DNA from: an uncultured Planctomycetales bacterium
GTDB lineage: Bacteria > Planctomycetota > Planctomycetia > Isosphaerales > Isosphaeraceae
Assembly (NCBI GenBank): GCA_937907525.1
Contig: CALCIB010000347.1
Location: forward strand, 1-24,810
DNA: 24,810 bases
Reading direction: 5' to 3'
In this document: piece after piece, positions 8,867-16,605 of the stretch
Layout: each line of letters starts with the position of its first letter
Position numbering within the stretch: the stretch's first letter is position 1
Notes under the pieces: generated by a model
Seen by the model: the letters and a program-made list of their open reading frames with translations, nothing else
What the model was told of the DNA's origin: nothing
The model's database searches: none
Position numbers and translations under genes: made by a program

Positions 8867-9095
8867 GCAGCCAGTGGGGATTGGCGCCGGTTCGCTCCAG
8901 GAAACGGAGCATCACCTGCGCCGGCATGCTCGCGCCGTTCTCGTAGCGGACCCACGCGCGATGGGGGATCTTCAGCTCCTCCGCGAGCATCGGCCCGCCG
9001 TGCTCGCCGTACAACTCCATCCGGACCTCGCGCAGCCGAGCCGCCAGGCCGTGCTTGACCTCGTCCCAATCGGCGGGGGATTGGTAATCGTCCAT
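8823..9095 (-). CDS. Small XRE-like helix-turn-helix DNA-binding protein
   Basis: This 90-residue protein reads like a phage-repressor-type HTH regulator: an N-terminal segment with YQSPADWDEVKHG, an HTH core (about 34-65) with LAEELKIPHRAWVRYENG, and the NPHWLLTG signature that often closes the XRE fold. I chose the ATG at 9095 rather than the adjacent GTG at 9098, because GGAG then sits 6 bases upstream. It has no sensor or effector domain. Its 3' end overlaps the convergent CRTAC1 gene by 44 bases, and it is divergent from the unknown gene at 9337, so that 241-base gap is a natural place for its operator. The target is unknown. Confidence 0.8.
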   Translation of the reverse strand: MDDYQSPADWDEVKHGLAARLREVRMELYGEHGGPMLAEELKIPHRAWVRYENGASMPAQVMLRFLERTGANPHWLLTGAGSRFATRREG

Positions 9096-9266
9096 CACGT
9101 GCTCCGCGGGCTTCCGCGACGCCTGGTTTCAAGTCGTAACAGCGTGTGAAAGAAGATGTTGAGGCGTTCGGGTCGAGGGCCGCCGGAGAAATTCCCGGCG
9201 TGGTCGATTTTTCGTGACGCGGAGTCGCGGAAATCGCGGTGGGTATGGTGTCGGCGTGGTCGAGTC

Positions 9267-9278
9267 CCCTAAAAAGGG
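9267..9278. promoter_or_regulatory. Short inverted repeat CCCTAAAAAGGG in a divergent intergenic region
   Basis: A 12-base dyad (CCCT-AAAA-AGGG) lies about 60 bases before the 200-aa gene, in the gap it shares with the divergent HTH gene. It could be an operator, but a dyad this short could arise by chance. Confidence 0.2.
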
Positions 9279-9336
9279 AGATCACGCCTCCCAAGCGACT
9301 CGTCATTCGGATCGTCGGAATCCAGGGGAGCGTCCC

Positions 9337-9939
9337 GTGACCTTCGTCTCCCAGATCGAAATACAGCGCCTGGCCGAGCGGATCGAGCGGGCCTACATGC
9401 GTCGAGGGGGCCGTTTCCGCGCGGTTTGCTCCACGCCCCGGGTCTGGAACGCGGCCGCCACGGCCCTCTGGCGGTGCCGGCTTGACGATCCGGAACTCCC
9501 CGTCGATCCTGAATTGTACGTCGCCGCCCAGGGAATCGACGCCGACTCGTCGGACCCGTGGGCCGACCTGGCCTCTCCTCAAGCCATGGAGCGATTTCGG
9601 CGACGAGTCCGAGCGATCGTCCATCAACTCCAATCGGAATTAAGCCGAGAGATCCGCCGGGCCGAGCGGTCCATCAGCCGCGGTCGGGAGGCGGTCGCCG
9701 TGCTGACCGCCCGCGACTCCAGATTGTCCCCCCTGGCCCGCTACATCGTCGCCCGCAAGACCCTGGGGGAAGACCTCGCCCGGCGCTGGCTTCCCGGGGC
9801 GCTGGAGCAACATCGCAGTTGCCCCCTGTACCGCAACGCCTGCGGCGGGTTCCTGTCCGTCGCCGAGTACCCCAGCGAGCGCGACGCGATTCGCGCGCCG
9901 GCCCGCTTCCCCCGCCAGTCCGCCTGCTCGCTCAACTAG
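9337..9939 (+). CDS. Protein of unknown function, 200 residues
   Basis: I do not recognise a family. The GTG at 9337 is preferred to starts further upstream because AGGGGAG lies 6 bases before it, and the earlier part of the frame looks non-coding. The product is Arg-rich and mostly helical by composition: an N-terminal segment with IQRLAERIERAYMRRGG, a middle helix (about 85-120) rich in Arg/Glu that could form a short coiled coil, and a C-terminal part with HRSCPLYRNACGGF, whose two cysteines are 7 apart. There is no signal peptide or membrane helix, so it is probably cytoplasmic. It is divergent from the small HTH gene, which may regulate it. A nucleic-acid-binding or regulatory role is possible from composition only. 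Confidence 0.7.
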   Translation: MTFVSQIEIQRLAERIERAYMRRGGRFRAVCSTPRVWNAAATALWRCRLDDPELPVDPELYVAAQGIDADSSDPWADLASPQAMERFRRRVRAIVHQLQSELSREIRRAERSISRGREAVAVLTARDSRLSPLARYIVARKTLGEDLARRWLPGALEQHRSCPLYRNACGGFLSVAEYPSERDAIRAPARFPRQSACSLN

Positions 9940-10173
9940 CCCGGCCTCGGAGGCGTCCCGCCTGCCCGCGTCGGCCCCTTTGAGGACGCGGCGCGCGGTC
10001 GGGATTCGCCGAAGAAACCGATCGTCGGGTTTCGATAGATAATCCGAGGATCGTCGCGACCCCGCCGAGGGTCTCGAACCGTCGTTCCGTCGCGCGTCGC
10101 GCCCCGTCGCGTCCGCGGCCGGTCTCCGAACATTTTCGTTTTCAGTCGATCGACTCGTTGGAGGAGTCCCCCC

Positions 10174-10578
10174 ATGCGCACGCGCCGCGCCTTCCGTCCC
10201 GTCGTCGAAGACATGCCCCGGCTGGCCCTCCTAAGCGGCGGCGGGGTGGTCGGGATCATCCCCGGCGGCAGCGTCTACGTTCCGACCAACCCGTTACTCC
10301 CCGTGCGGATCCCCTCGACTCCTCCTCCCACGTACTTCATCGACCCCAACACGCCCTACCGGATCACCATTCCGGTCCCATACCACGAGCCGGTCGTCGG
10401 ACCCGACGATCCGCCGCCGGCGACCGACCCCGGATTCGACCCGCCGCCGATCCCCGCCCCCGCCGATCCGGGCGAGTTGATCTGCCTCGCGCCGGGTCCG
10501 TTGGCGCCGCCCCCGCCCGCTCCGCTGGCGCCGCCCCCGCCCGCTCCGCTGGCCCCGCCCCCGCCGGCCCCGGTCTGA
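10174..10578 (+). CDS. Proline-rich protein with C-terminal PLAPPPPA repeats
   Basis: The ORF encodes 134 residues. GGAGGAG (10160-10166) is 7 bases before the ATG, a strong ribosome-binding site that supports a real gene. The N-terminus (MRTRRAFRPVVEDMPRLALL) resembles the basic R-R-x-F-x-P-x-x-E-x-x-x-x-x-x-L-L-S leader seen on many exported planctomycete proteins, so I infer surface or extracellular localisation. The rest is dominated by proline (PSTPPPTY, DDPPPATDP, DPPPIPAPADP) and ends in three PLAPPPPA repeats plus PV. It has one cysteine (ELICLAP). No catalytic domain is present. It may be a wall-spanning or structural linker, or a short member of the exported family without its usual adhesin domains. 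It lies between the 200-aa gene and the sigma factor, with gaps of over 200 bases on both sides, so it is probably transcribed alone. Confidence 0.65.
   Translation: MRTRRAFRPVVEDMPRLALLSGGGVVGIIPGGSVYVPTNPLLPVRIPSTPPPTYFIDPNTPYRITIPVPYHEPVVGPDDPPPATDPGFDPPPIPAPADPGELICLAPGPLAPPPPAPLAPPPPAPLAPPPPAPV
10498..10569 (+). repeat. Three tandem 24-base repeats encoding PLAPPPPA
   Basis: Units are 10498-10521, 10522-10545 and 10546-10569. Units 1 and 2 differ at one base; unit 3 has a few changes near its middle and end. They lie in frame at the end of the proline-rich gene and may vary in number between strains. Confidence 0.9.
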
Positions 10579-10648
10579 TCGATTCGCCGACGCCGCCGCG
10601 TCGTCTCGAATCGGCGCGGCCGGGAGGTGTATTGTACCGAATCTAGTT

Positions 10649-10686
10649 CAAAAGCCAAGAGGTTTTGCCGCCAAACATTGTTTTTT
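10649..10686 (+). terminator. AT-rich hairpin and downstream T-run, possible terminator
   Basis: CAAAA-g-CC / GGTTTTG forms a 7-bp stem with one bulged G and an AAGA loop (10649-10667). A run of six T follows at 10681-10686. The 13-base gap between stem and T-run is not typical of an intrinsic terminator. Confidence 0.25.
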
Positions 10687-10713
10687 CTCGAACGCGAAAC
10701 CGCGACCGTCCGT

Positions 10714-10731
10714 CGCCGGCCTCGGCCGGCG
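10714..10731. terminator. Strong GC hairpin upstream of the sigma factor
   Basis: CGCCGGC-CTCG-GCCGGCG is a perfect 7-bp stem with a 4-base loop, followed by GTTTCGGCGTTTCG-like sequence without a long T-run. It could terminate leftward or rightward transcripts, or be a leader structure. Confidence 0.3.
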
Positions 10732-10762
10732 TTTCGGCGTTTCGAAATTCGGGAGAAGAGTC

Positions 10763-10791
10763 TTTCATGGCGGGAGGGGGCGTAGTACACT
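10763..10791 (+). promoter_or_regulatory. Possible promoter of the sigma factor/kinase operon
   Basis: TTTCAT (10763-10768) and TACACT (10786-10791) are separated by 17 bases. The -10-like hexamer is good and the -35-like one weak. The predicted transcript would have a leader of roughly 105 bases before the sigma factor ATG. Confidence 0.35.
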
Positions 10792-10904
10792 ACAACCATC
10801 TATGCCGTAATTAGGATGACCGGCCGGCCTGGAGAATTCGGACGGAACCGTTCCCCGTCGGCGACGGTCGCGGCGTTTCCCTCTTCACGAAGTCGGGGCC
10901 GGCC

Positions 10905-11501
10905 ATGACGACGTTGTTGAGTCGAGGGGTCGACGGCGACCTGGGGCGTCTGATCACGGAGGCCCGGGGGGGCGACCAGGAGGCGTGGGAACGCCTTTTT
11001 CACGAGTACTACCCCAAGGTGCGGCGGGTGGTCCGGCGCAAGCTCGACCGCTCGATGCGGTCGGTGTACGACTCGACCGACTTCGCCAACGACGTCATGA
11101 AGAGTCTGGCGGCGAACCTGGGGCGGCTGGAGTTTCCCTCGTCGGAGCACCTGGTGGCTTTTTTAGCGCAGGTGGCCGAGCAGAAGGTGATCGACGAGCA
11201 CCGCCGCCGCCGGACGTTGAAGCGCGACGTGTCGCGGGAGCGGCGGTTGGACGCGGCGGCGGAGTCGGAGTCGGCCCCGATCCAGTTGGCCTCCGACGAG
11301 CCGACGGCCAGTCAGTGCGCGCAGGCCAACGAGGTCGAGGCGCGGCTGATGGCGCGGGGGGACGAGATCGAGCGGCGGATCATCGCCCTACGTCGCGAGG
11401 GCCACGACAACACCGACATCGCCGACCGGACCGGCTGGAACATCCGCAAGGTCCAGCGGTTTTTGCAAAACCTCCAAAAATCGATCCTTCGTCAGGAGTG
11501 A
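10905..11501 (+). CDS. ECF-type RNA polymerase sigma factor
   Basis: At 198 residues this is the usual length of an extracytoplasmic-function sigma factor with only regions 2 and 4. Region 2 (about 13-104) includes DQEAWERLFHEYYPKV and the helix with FLAQVAEQKVIDEHRRRR, which would bind the -10 element and core polymerase. Region 4 (about 138-194) ends in an HTH with DNTDIADRTGWNIRKVQRFL for the -35 element. The linker (about 110-140) is acidic and Ser/Ala-rich. No anti-sigma factor gene is adjacent. Instead a Ser/Thr kinase begins 4 bases after the stop, a pairing known in planctomycete ECF groups, where the kinase is thought to control sigma activity. Phosphorylation of this sigma factor is inference. 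Confidence 0.92.
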   Translation: MTTLLSRGVDGDLGRLITEARGGDQEAWERLFHEYYPKVRRVVRRKLDRSMRSVYDSTDFANDVMKSLAANLGRLEFPSSEHLVAFLAQVAEQKVIDEHRRRRTLKRDVSRERRLDAAAESESAPIQLASDEPTASQCAQANEVEARLMARGDEIERRIIALRREGHDNTDIADRTGWNIRKVQRFLQNLQKSILRQE

Positions 11502-11505
11502 TCGC

Positions 11506-14061
11506 ATGGAGGAGCGTCCCGAGAGCGTCGGCGACGACGGCTTGGCGCGGGTCGATCGCGAGGTGGAGGCGTACGAGCGTCTCGCCCGGGATCGCGACGG
11601 GATCGCGTTGCGCCCCTACTGGGCGCGACTGGGGGCCGGGGCCGGGATGGGACGGCTGGAACGGCTGTTCTGCCTCGGGGCTCTGATCAAGGCGGATTTG
11701 CGACGCCGGTTCGACCTGGGGGAGTCGCCCGCGGTCGGCGAATACCTGGACGACTTCCCGGAGATCCGCGAGGCCGACAGTCGGGTCCTCAGCCTGCTCT
11801 ACGAGGAATACTGCCTTCGCGAGGAGCGTGGGGAGTCGGTCGACGCCGAGTCGTTTTGCGACCGCTACCCCGACTGGAGGGATTCGCTGGCCTCCCAGCT
11901 CGGCTATCACAAGCTCCTCAGCCGCGCCGCGGGGTTGGTCCCCCCCAAGCCCGAGTTCCCGGAGGCGGGGGCGGACTTCGAGGAGTTCGCGCTGCTGTCC
12001 CAGATCGGCAAGGGAGGATACTCGCGGGTCTTCCTGGCCGGCGACCGCTCGCTGGGAGGGAAGCGGGTGGTGCTGAAGGTCTCGATCGACCGCGGTCGCG
12101 AGGCGGAGGCGCAAGGGGCGCTGGACCACCCCCACATCGTCCCGGTCAATTCGGTCGTCTACAAGCCCGAGGGCGATCTGCGAGGATTGTCGATGCCCTA
12201 CCGTCCGGGACTGCCGCTGGACGCGGTGATTCAAGGGGTCCGCGGCGGCGGGGCCCGGCCGACGTCGGCGATGGCGATCTGGCACGCGCTGGCCGAGGGG
12301 ATCGCGGCGGGGGACTCGGCGATCGACGCCGAGTCCGTCGCCGCCCTCCGCGACGGGCCGACGGGCGACGGCTGGCGGGGCTTTCCGACCCGCGGGTCGT
12401 TCGCCCAGGGGGCCGCCTGGATCGGCATGATCGTCGCCCGCGCCCTGGCCTACGCCCACGGCCGGCGGACGTTCCACCGCGACGTGAAGCCCGGCAACGT
12501 CCTGGTCACCATCCAGCACGGGCCGCAGCTTCTGGACTTCAACCTGGCCCAATCCCCCCACTCCCCGCGGGAGGCCCGGGCGGCGATCCAGGGGGGGACG
12601 CTCCCCTACGCCGCGCCGGAGCAGATCGGGGCGTTTCTGGACCCCGCCCGCTGGGACGACGTCGGCGCCGCCGCCGACGTCTTCGCCCTGGGCCTGGTGC
12701 TTCACGAACTCCTGACCGGAGAGAAACCCGACGCCCCCGACCCGAAACTCCCGCAACCGCGGGCGATGCTGGAGTTGAAGGACCGTCGCGAGGTCATGAA
12801 GGTGGAGGTCCGCCGCTTCCTCCCCCAGGCCCCCCACGCCCTGGAGGAGATCGTCCGAAAGTGCCTGCGGCCCGACCCCGGCGACCGCTACCCCGGCGCC
12901 GCCGAACTGGCCGACGACCTGGAACGCATGCTCCGGCGCCGTCCCGCGGTCCACGTCGCCAACCCCTCCCGCGGCGAGCGTCTGCGCGACTGGGCGGCGC
13001 GCAACCGTCGGGTGCTGATCGCCAACGTCGCTTACCTGAGCGTTTTGGCGGCCCTCTCGCCGCTGGTGGTCCGCCAGGCCGCGCTCGCCCTGCGCCCCGG
13101 CGTCGAGGACCGTCCCGAACTGCGGCTCGCCGTCGCCGCGCTGGACGCCGACGACCCCAAGACCGCCGCGAACCTCCTCGACGCGCTGGAGAGGGAATAC
13201 CCCTCGTCTCCCGTCCCGCCGTATTACCTGGGCATCGCCCAAACCCTGGCCGACGCGCCGGCCCAAGATCCCGGCCGGGCGAACTACCGCGCCGCGGTGA
13301 AATCGTCCTGGAGGACCGATCCGCGCCTCCTGGCCGAGCGCCACCCCAATCTTCCGAGTCTGCTGGCCAGGGTCGGCGAGCGGTGGGTCGACGACGCCGG
13401 CGAGATGATGGTGAGGGCCGACCGCGAGGGCGACCCGGCGCTTCGGGATTCGATCGCGCCGACGCGGGAACTGGCCGAACACGCCCTGAGGACGGCTCTG
13501 GAGCTGGATCCCGATTCGCTCGCCCCGCTGCACGGCCTGGCGACCCTCGACGAGGCCCGCGGCGACTTCGAGGCGGCGCACGCGAAGTTGTCGCGGCTCC
13601 TGAAGGCCCCCCCCCCGGCGGCGTCCCACGCCGCCGACGTGTACGACGCGATGACCTGGCGGATGCAGCGCGCCCGCGTCGCCGTCCAGATCGCCAACCA
13701 GGCCGAGGACTCCGGCGCGCCGGAACGGATGCCGCGGGCCTTGAAATTGGCGGACGAGGCCGTGACCGACCTGGAGACCCGCGTCGGCGTCGTCCCGGAC
13801 TTCGTCCTGCCGGTCTACCAGGCGCTCCGCGCCGAGGCCTTCCTCACTCGCGGTGGCCTGCGTTGTCGTCTCGACGACGCGGCGGGCGCCGCCGACGACG
13901 CCCGCGGGGCCGACAAGGCCCTGAAGACCTGGTTCCAGTCGTTACGCCTGGTGGGCGGAGACGCCCACGTCCAGGTGGCGGAGCGTTACCGGCAACGCCT
14001 GCGGGACCTCCAGGCCCGCATCGCGGCCACCCCCGTCGCCAGGGCCAAGGTCGCCGACTGA
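11506..14061 (+). CDS. ECF-linked Ser/Thr protein kinase with TPR-like C-terminal region
   Basis: The protein has 851 residues: an N-terminal region (1-155), a kinase domain (about 160-490), a probable membrane helix (about 503-525) and a C-terminal helical region (about 540-845) with TPR-like pairs such as LAEHALRTALELDPDS. Kinase motifs: glycine loop GKGGYS at 168-173, lysine K191 in VVLK, HRDVKPGN with D326, K328 and N331, and APE at 370-372. The DFG motif reads D344-F-N346; the metal-binding Asp is kept but Gly is Asn, which may alter activation-loop movement. A long low-complexity insert (about 245-300) sits before the helix leading to the catalytic loop. The gene starts 4 bases after the sigma factor stop, so the two are almost certainly co-transcribed and probably act together. 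It ends 13 bases from the convergent recombinase gene. Confidence 0.92.
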   Translation: MEERPESVGDDGLARVDREVEAYERLARDRDGIALRPYWARLGAGAGMGRLERLFCLGALIKADLRRRFDLGESPAVGEYLDDFPEIREADSRVLSLLYEEYCLREERGESVDAESFCDRYPDWRDSLASQLGYHKLLSRAAGLVPPKPEFPEAGADFEEFALLSQIGKGGYSRVFLAGDRSLGGKRVVLKVSIDRGREAEAQGALDHPHIVPVNSVVYKPEGDLRGLSMPYRPGLPLDAVIQGVRGGGARPTSAMAIWHALAEGIAAGDSAIDAESVAALRDGPTGDGWRGFPTRGSFAQGAAWIGMIVARALAYAHGRRTFHRDVKPGNVLVTIQHGPQLLDFNLAQSPHSPREARAAIQGGTLPYAAPEQIGAFLDPARWDDVGAAADVFALGLVLHELLTGEKPDAPDPKLPQPRAMLELKDRREVMKVEVRRFLPQAPHALEEIVRKCLRPDPGDRYPGAAELADDLERMLRRRPAVHVANPSRGERLRDWAARNRRVLIANVAYLSVLAALSPLVVRQAALALRPGVEDRPELRLAVAALDADDPKTAANLLDALEREYPSSPVPPYYLGIAQTLADAPAQDPGRANYRAAVKSSWRTDPRLLAERHPNLPSLLARVGERWVDDAGEMMVRADREGDPALRDSIAPTRELAEHALRTALELDPDSLAPLHGLATLDEARGDFEAAHAKLSRLLKAPPPAASHAADVYDAMTWRMQRARVAVQIANQAEDSGAPERMPRALKLADEAVTDLETRVGVVPDFVLPVYQALRAEAFLTRGGLRCRLDDAAGAADDARGADKALKTWFQSLRLVGGDAHVQVAERYRQRLRDLQARIAATPVARAKVAD

Positions 14062-14074
14062 GCGGGAACGGCCC

Positions 14075-15019
14075 TCAACCCGATCCGGCCTCCGCGCCCG
14101 GCGCCGACCTGGGGTGGAAGCTCGCATGGACTTGCCGGAGTCGACTCAGTTCGACCCGGGTGTAGATCTGGGTGGTGGCGATCGAGGCGTGCCCGAGCAT
14201 CTCCTGCACGGCGCGCAGATCCGCGCCGCCGGCGAGCAGGTGGGTGGCGAAGCTGTGTCGCAAGGTGTGGGGGCTGACCTCCGGCGACAGCCCCGCGACG
14301 GTCGCGGCCTGCTTGACGATCCGCCACAAACCGATTCGCGACAGCGGCTTGCCCGATCGCGTCACGAAGACCGTCTCGGTCTCGGGATGGCGGACGACCA
14401 GGAACGGGCGGTCGTTCTTGAGGTAGGCGGCCATGGCCTCGCGGGCGCGCGAGCCGATCGGCACCCGTCGCTCCTTGTCCCCCTTGCCCACGCAACGGAC
14501 CAAGCCGGCCTCCAGGTCCAGGTCGCGCGGCCGCAGGCCGACGACCTCCGAGGCGCGGCAGCCGGTGGCGTAGAGGGTTTCCAGGGCCGCGCGGTCGCGA
14601 CGGCCCAGCCGGGTCTCCGCCGAGGGCGCCGTCAGGAGCCGCTCCACGGCGGTCGGCCCCAGGACCACCGGCAGGCGGTCCCAGACCGCCGGCGCCGTCA
14701 ACAGCTTGGCGACGTTGTCGGTCAACTTCCCTTCCAGGACGAGATAACGGTAGAACGTGGAGAGGCTCGCCAGGTGTCGGGCCACGCTCACGGCCGCCAG
14801 CCCGGCGGCGACCAGATGGTCGACGTAACCGCTCAGGGCGGCGACGTCCAGCGCCTCGATGGGTCCCGGCGCGTGCTGGCGACGCCAGCCGAGGAACCGC
14901 ATCAGGTCCGAGCGATAGGCCGCCAGGGTGTGCGGCGAGACGCCGCATTCCGCCATCAGGTAATGAAGGAACGGGCCGACGGGATCCTGATTTCGGGCGG
15001 GACGGTACGCGGGTTTCAC
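14075..15019 (-). CDS. xerD: Tyrosine recombinase XerD
   Basis: The 314-residue protein has the two-domain XerC/XerD layout: an N-terminal SAM-like DNA-binding domain (about 10-100) and a C-terminal catalytic domain. The catalytic set is complete: R155 (ATGCRASEV), K179 (GKGDKERR), H251 and R254 (HTLRHSFATH), H277 (GHASI) and Y286 (IYTRVE). All are offset by exactly +7 from E. coli XerD, including the 7-residue longer K-to-H spacing relative to the numbering I recall for XerC, so I prefer XerD. It would resolve chromosome dimers at dif with a XerC partner and FtsK. The start is a GTG with GGAG 8 bases upstream. It is convergent with the kinase and divergent from the MFS gene; no dif-like site, integrase cargo or att repeats are seen nearby, so it looks like a housekeeping gene rather than a mobile-element integrase. 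Confidence 0.88.
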   Translation of the reverse strand: MKPAYRPARNQDPVGPFLHYLMAECGVSPHTLAAYRSDLMRFLGWRRQHAPGPIEALDVAALSGYVDHLVAAGLAAVSVARHLASLSTFYRYLVLEGKLTDNVAKLLTAPAVWDRLPVVLGPTAVERLLTAPSAETRLGRRDRAALETLYATGCRASEVVGLRPRDLDLEAGLVRCVGKGDKERRVPIGSRAREAMAAYLKNDRPFLVVRHPETETVFVTRSGKPLSRIGLWRIVKQAATVAGLSPEVSPHTLRHSFATHLLAGGADLRAVQEMLGHASIATTQIYTRVELSRLRQVHASFHPRSAPGAEAGSG

Positions 15020-15162
15020 GGGAGGGGCTCCGGCGGGGAATCGGCGCGACGGTCGGTTTCCGGCCGCCGCGTTCGAGGGGTTCGCGGAGCGACCGCCCGT
15101 TCGGCCCTCAATCCCGGTCTCGTCATCGAGGGGGGGAACCGGGTATAAATCAGGATCGTCCC

Positions 15163-16596
15163 ATGCGCTTCACTCCGACGAGGCCTTTTTCCAAGATGTC
15201 GTCCCCCGCAACCGAATCGGCCGACGTGCTGTCCCAATCGCGCCGGCTTCCGACGATCGGCGGCCCGATCTTCGCCCTGACCGTCCTGTTCTTGATGAAC
15301 CTGCTGAACTACATCGACCGCTACTCGTTTTTCGCGGTCGGGGTGGACATCAAGAAGTCGTTCGACATCAACGACTACTGGTACGGCTGGCTGGCCGTGG
15401 CGTTCATGGTGGTCTACACGGTGGTCTCGCCGGTGATGGGCTGGCTGGGCGACCGCTACGACCGTCGCGTGCTGTTGGCCTCCGGGGTGGCCCTTTGGAG
15501 TCTCGCCACCGTCGGTTCGGCGTTTTCCTACGACTACTACCACATGGCCTTTTGGCGGTCGCTTCTGGGCGTGGGCGAGGCCAGCTACGGCGTGATCGCG
15601 CCGGCGTTGATCGCCGACCTCTTCCCCGTCGAGAAGCGCGGCAAGGCGATGGGGGTCTACTACCTGGCCCTGCCGCTGGGAGGGGCGCTGGGGTTCGGGC
15701 TCGGCGGTTGGATCGGCCAGCACTGGGGCTGGTCGCGGGCGTTTCTGGTGGTGGGCCTGCCGGGGCTTTTGGCGGCCGCGGCGGGCCTTTTGATCCACGA
15801 TCCCGGCCGGGGCGCCTCGGAGGACGGTCGGGTTGCGGGCAAGGCCGACCGGCCCAGGATGGCCGATTACGCCAAGCTGTTCACGATCCCCACCTTCGTC
15901 CTGAACACGATCGGGATGGCGGCGGTGACGTTCGCGACCGGGGCCTACGCGGCCTACGGGGCGAACTTCTACCAGACCGTCCGCGGCATGTCGATGAGCC
16001 AGGCGACGGCGTGGATCGGCGCCATGACGGCCGTGGCGGGGCTGTTGGGGATCGTGCTGGGGACGGGGCTGGCCGACTTCGGCACCCGGTTCACCAGGCG
16101 GTCGTACCTGTTGCTGGCGGCCCTGGTCACCGCCGCCGCGGTCCCGCTGGCGATCTACGCGATCCTGGACGACAAGAGCGTCGGGTCGTTGACGATGCTC
16201 TTCGGGGCGATGGTGTTGCTGTCGATGGTGTTGGGGCCTTGCAACACGGTGATCGCCAACGTGGTGCCGGCGAACAAGCGGGCGTCGGGCTTCGCCGTCT
16301 ACATCTTCCTGATCCACGTCTTCGGCGACATCACCTCGCCGGTGCTGTTGGGCTGGATCTCCACCTACTTCGGCCGTCCGACGGTGGCCGACTCCTGGCT
16401 CGGCTTCCTGTTCGCGTCGGTCGGCGCGAACCCCGTCGGGGACGAGAACCTGACCGTCGCCATGCTGGCCGTCGCCCCCGTGCTGGCGATCGGCGCCTTC
16501 TTCTTCCTGCTCGGCTCCCGCCACCTCCCCGACGACCAAATGCGCGTCATCGAAGCCGGCGGCCACGCCGAGGGCCCCGCCGCCGTCCCCCACTGA
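15163..16596 (+). CDS. Spinster-like MFS transporter
   Basis: This 477-residue protein has about 12 hydrophobic segments and major facilitator motifs: LLNYIDRYSFFAV in the first helix, GWLGDRYDRR in the loop between helices 2 and 3, and RSLLGVGEASYGVIAPALI with DLFPVEKRGKAMG, the pattern of the spinster-type subgroup. It is an inner-membrane secondary carrier; the substrate is unknown (the subgroup includes lipid, sugar acid and organic anion carriers). AGGA at 15152-15155 is 7 bases before the ATG. A TATAAA box at 15144-15149 is very close to the start, so if it is a -10 element the leader is only a few bases. The XylR/AraC-type regulator is convergent with a 9-base gap, and a carbohydrate-related function is possible from this context. 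Confidence 0.88.
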   Translation: MRFTPTRPFSKMSSPATESADVLSQSRRLPTIGGPIFALTVLFLMNLLNYIDRYSFFAVGVDIKKSFDINDYWYGWLAVAFMVVYTVVSPVMGWLGDRYDRRVLLASGVALWSLATVGSAFSYDYYHMAFWRSLLGVGEASYGVIAPALIADLFPVEKRGKAMGVYYLALPLGGALGFGLGGWIGQHWGWSRAFLVVGLPGLLAAAAGLLIHDPGRGASEDGRVAGKADRPRMADYAKLFTIPTFVLNTIGMAAVTFATGAYAAYGANFYQTVRGMSMSQATAWIGAMTAVAGLLGIVLGTGLADFGTRFTRRSYLLLAALVTAAAVPLAIYAILDDKSVGSLTMLFGAMVLLSMVLGPCNTVIANVVPANKRASGFAVYIFLIHVFGDITSPVLLGWISTYFGRPTVADSWLGFLFASVGANPVGDENLTVAMLAVAPVLAIGAFFFLLGSRHLPDDQMRVIEAGGHAEGPAAVPH

Positions 16597-16605
16597 GCCG
16601 TTCGG

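Larger units (their letters stand above)
10579..10904. other. 326-base intergenic region before the sigma factor, no gene seen
   Basis: No convincing coding sequence is present. The stretch includes an unusually AT-rich patch (about 10628-10700), two hairpins (10649-10667 and 10714-10731) and a candidate promoter at 10763-10791. This fits termination of the proline-rich gene followed by control of the sigma factor/kinase operon. Confidence 0.6.

Noticed and set aside
14075..15019. Tyrosine recombinase as a sign of an integrated mobile element
   Set aside because: Catalytic spacing matches XerD exactly and there are no flanking tRNA gene, direct repeats or cargo genes typical of an integrative element.
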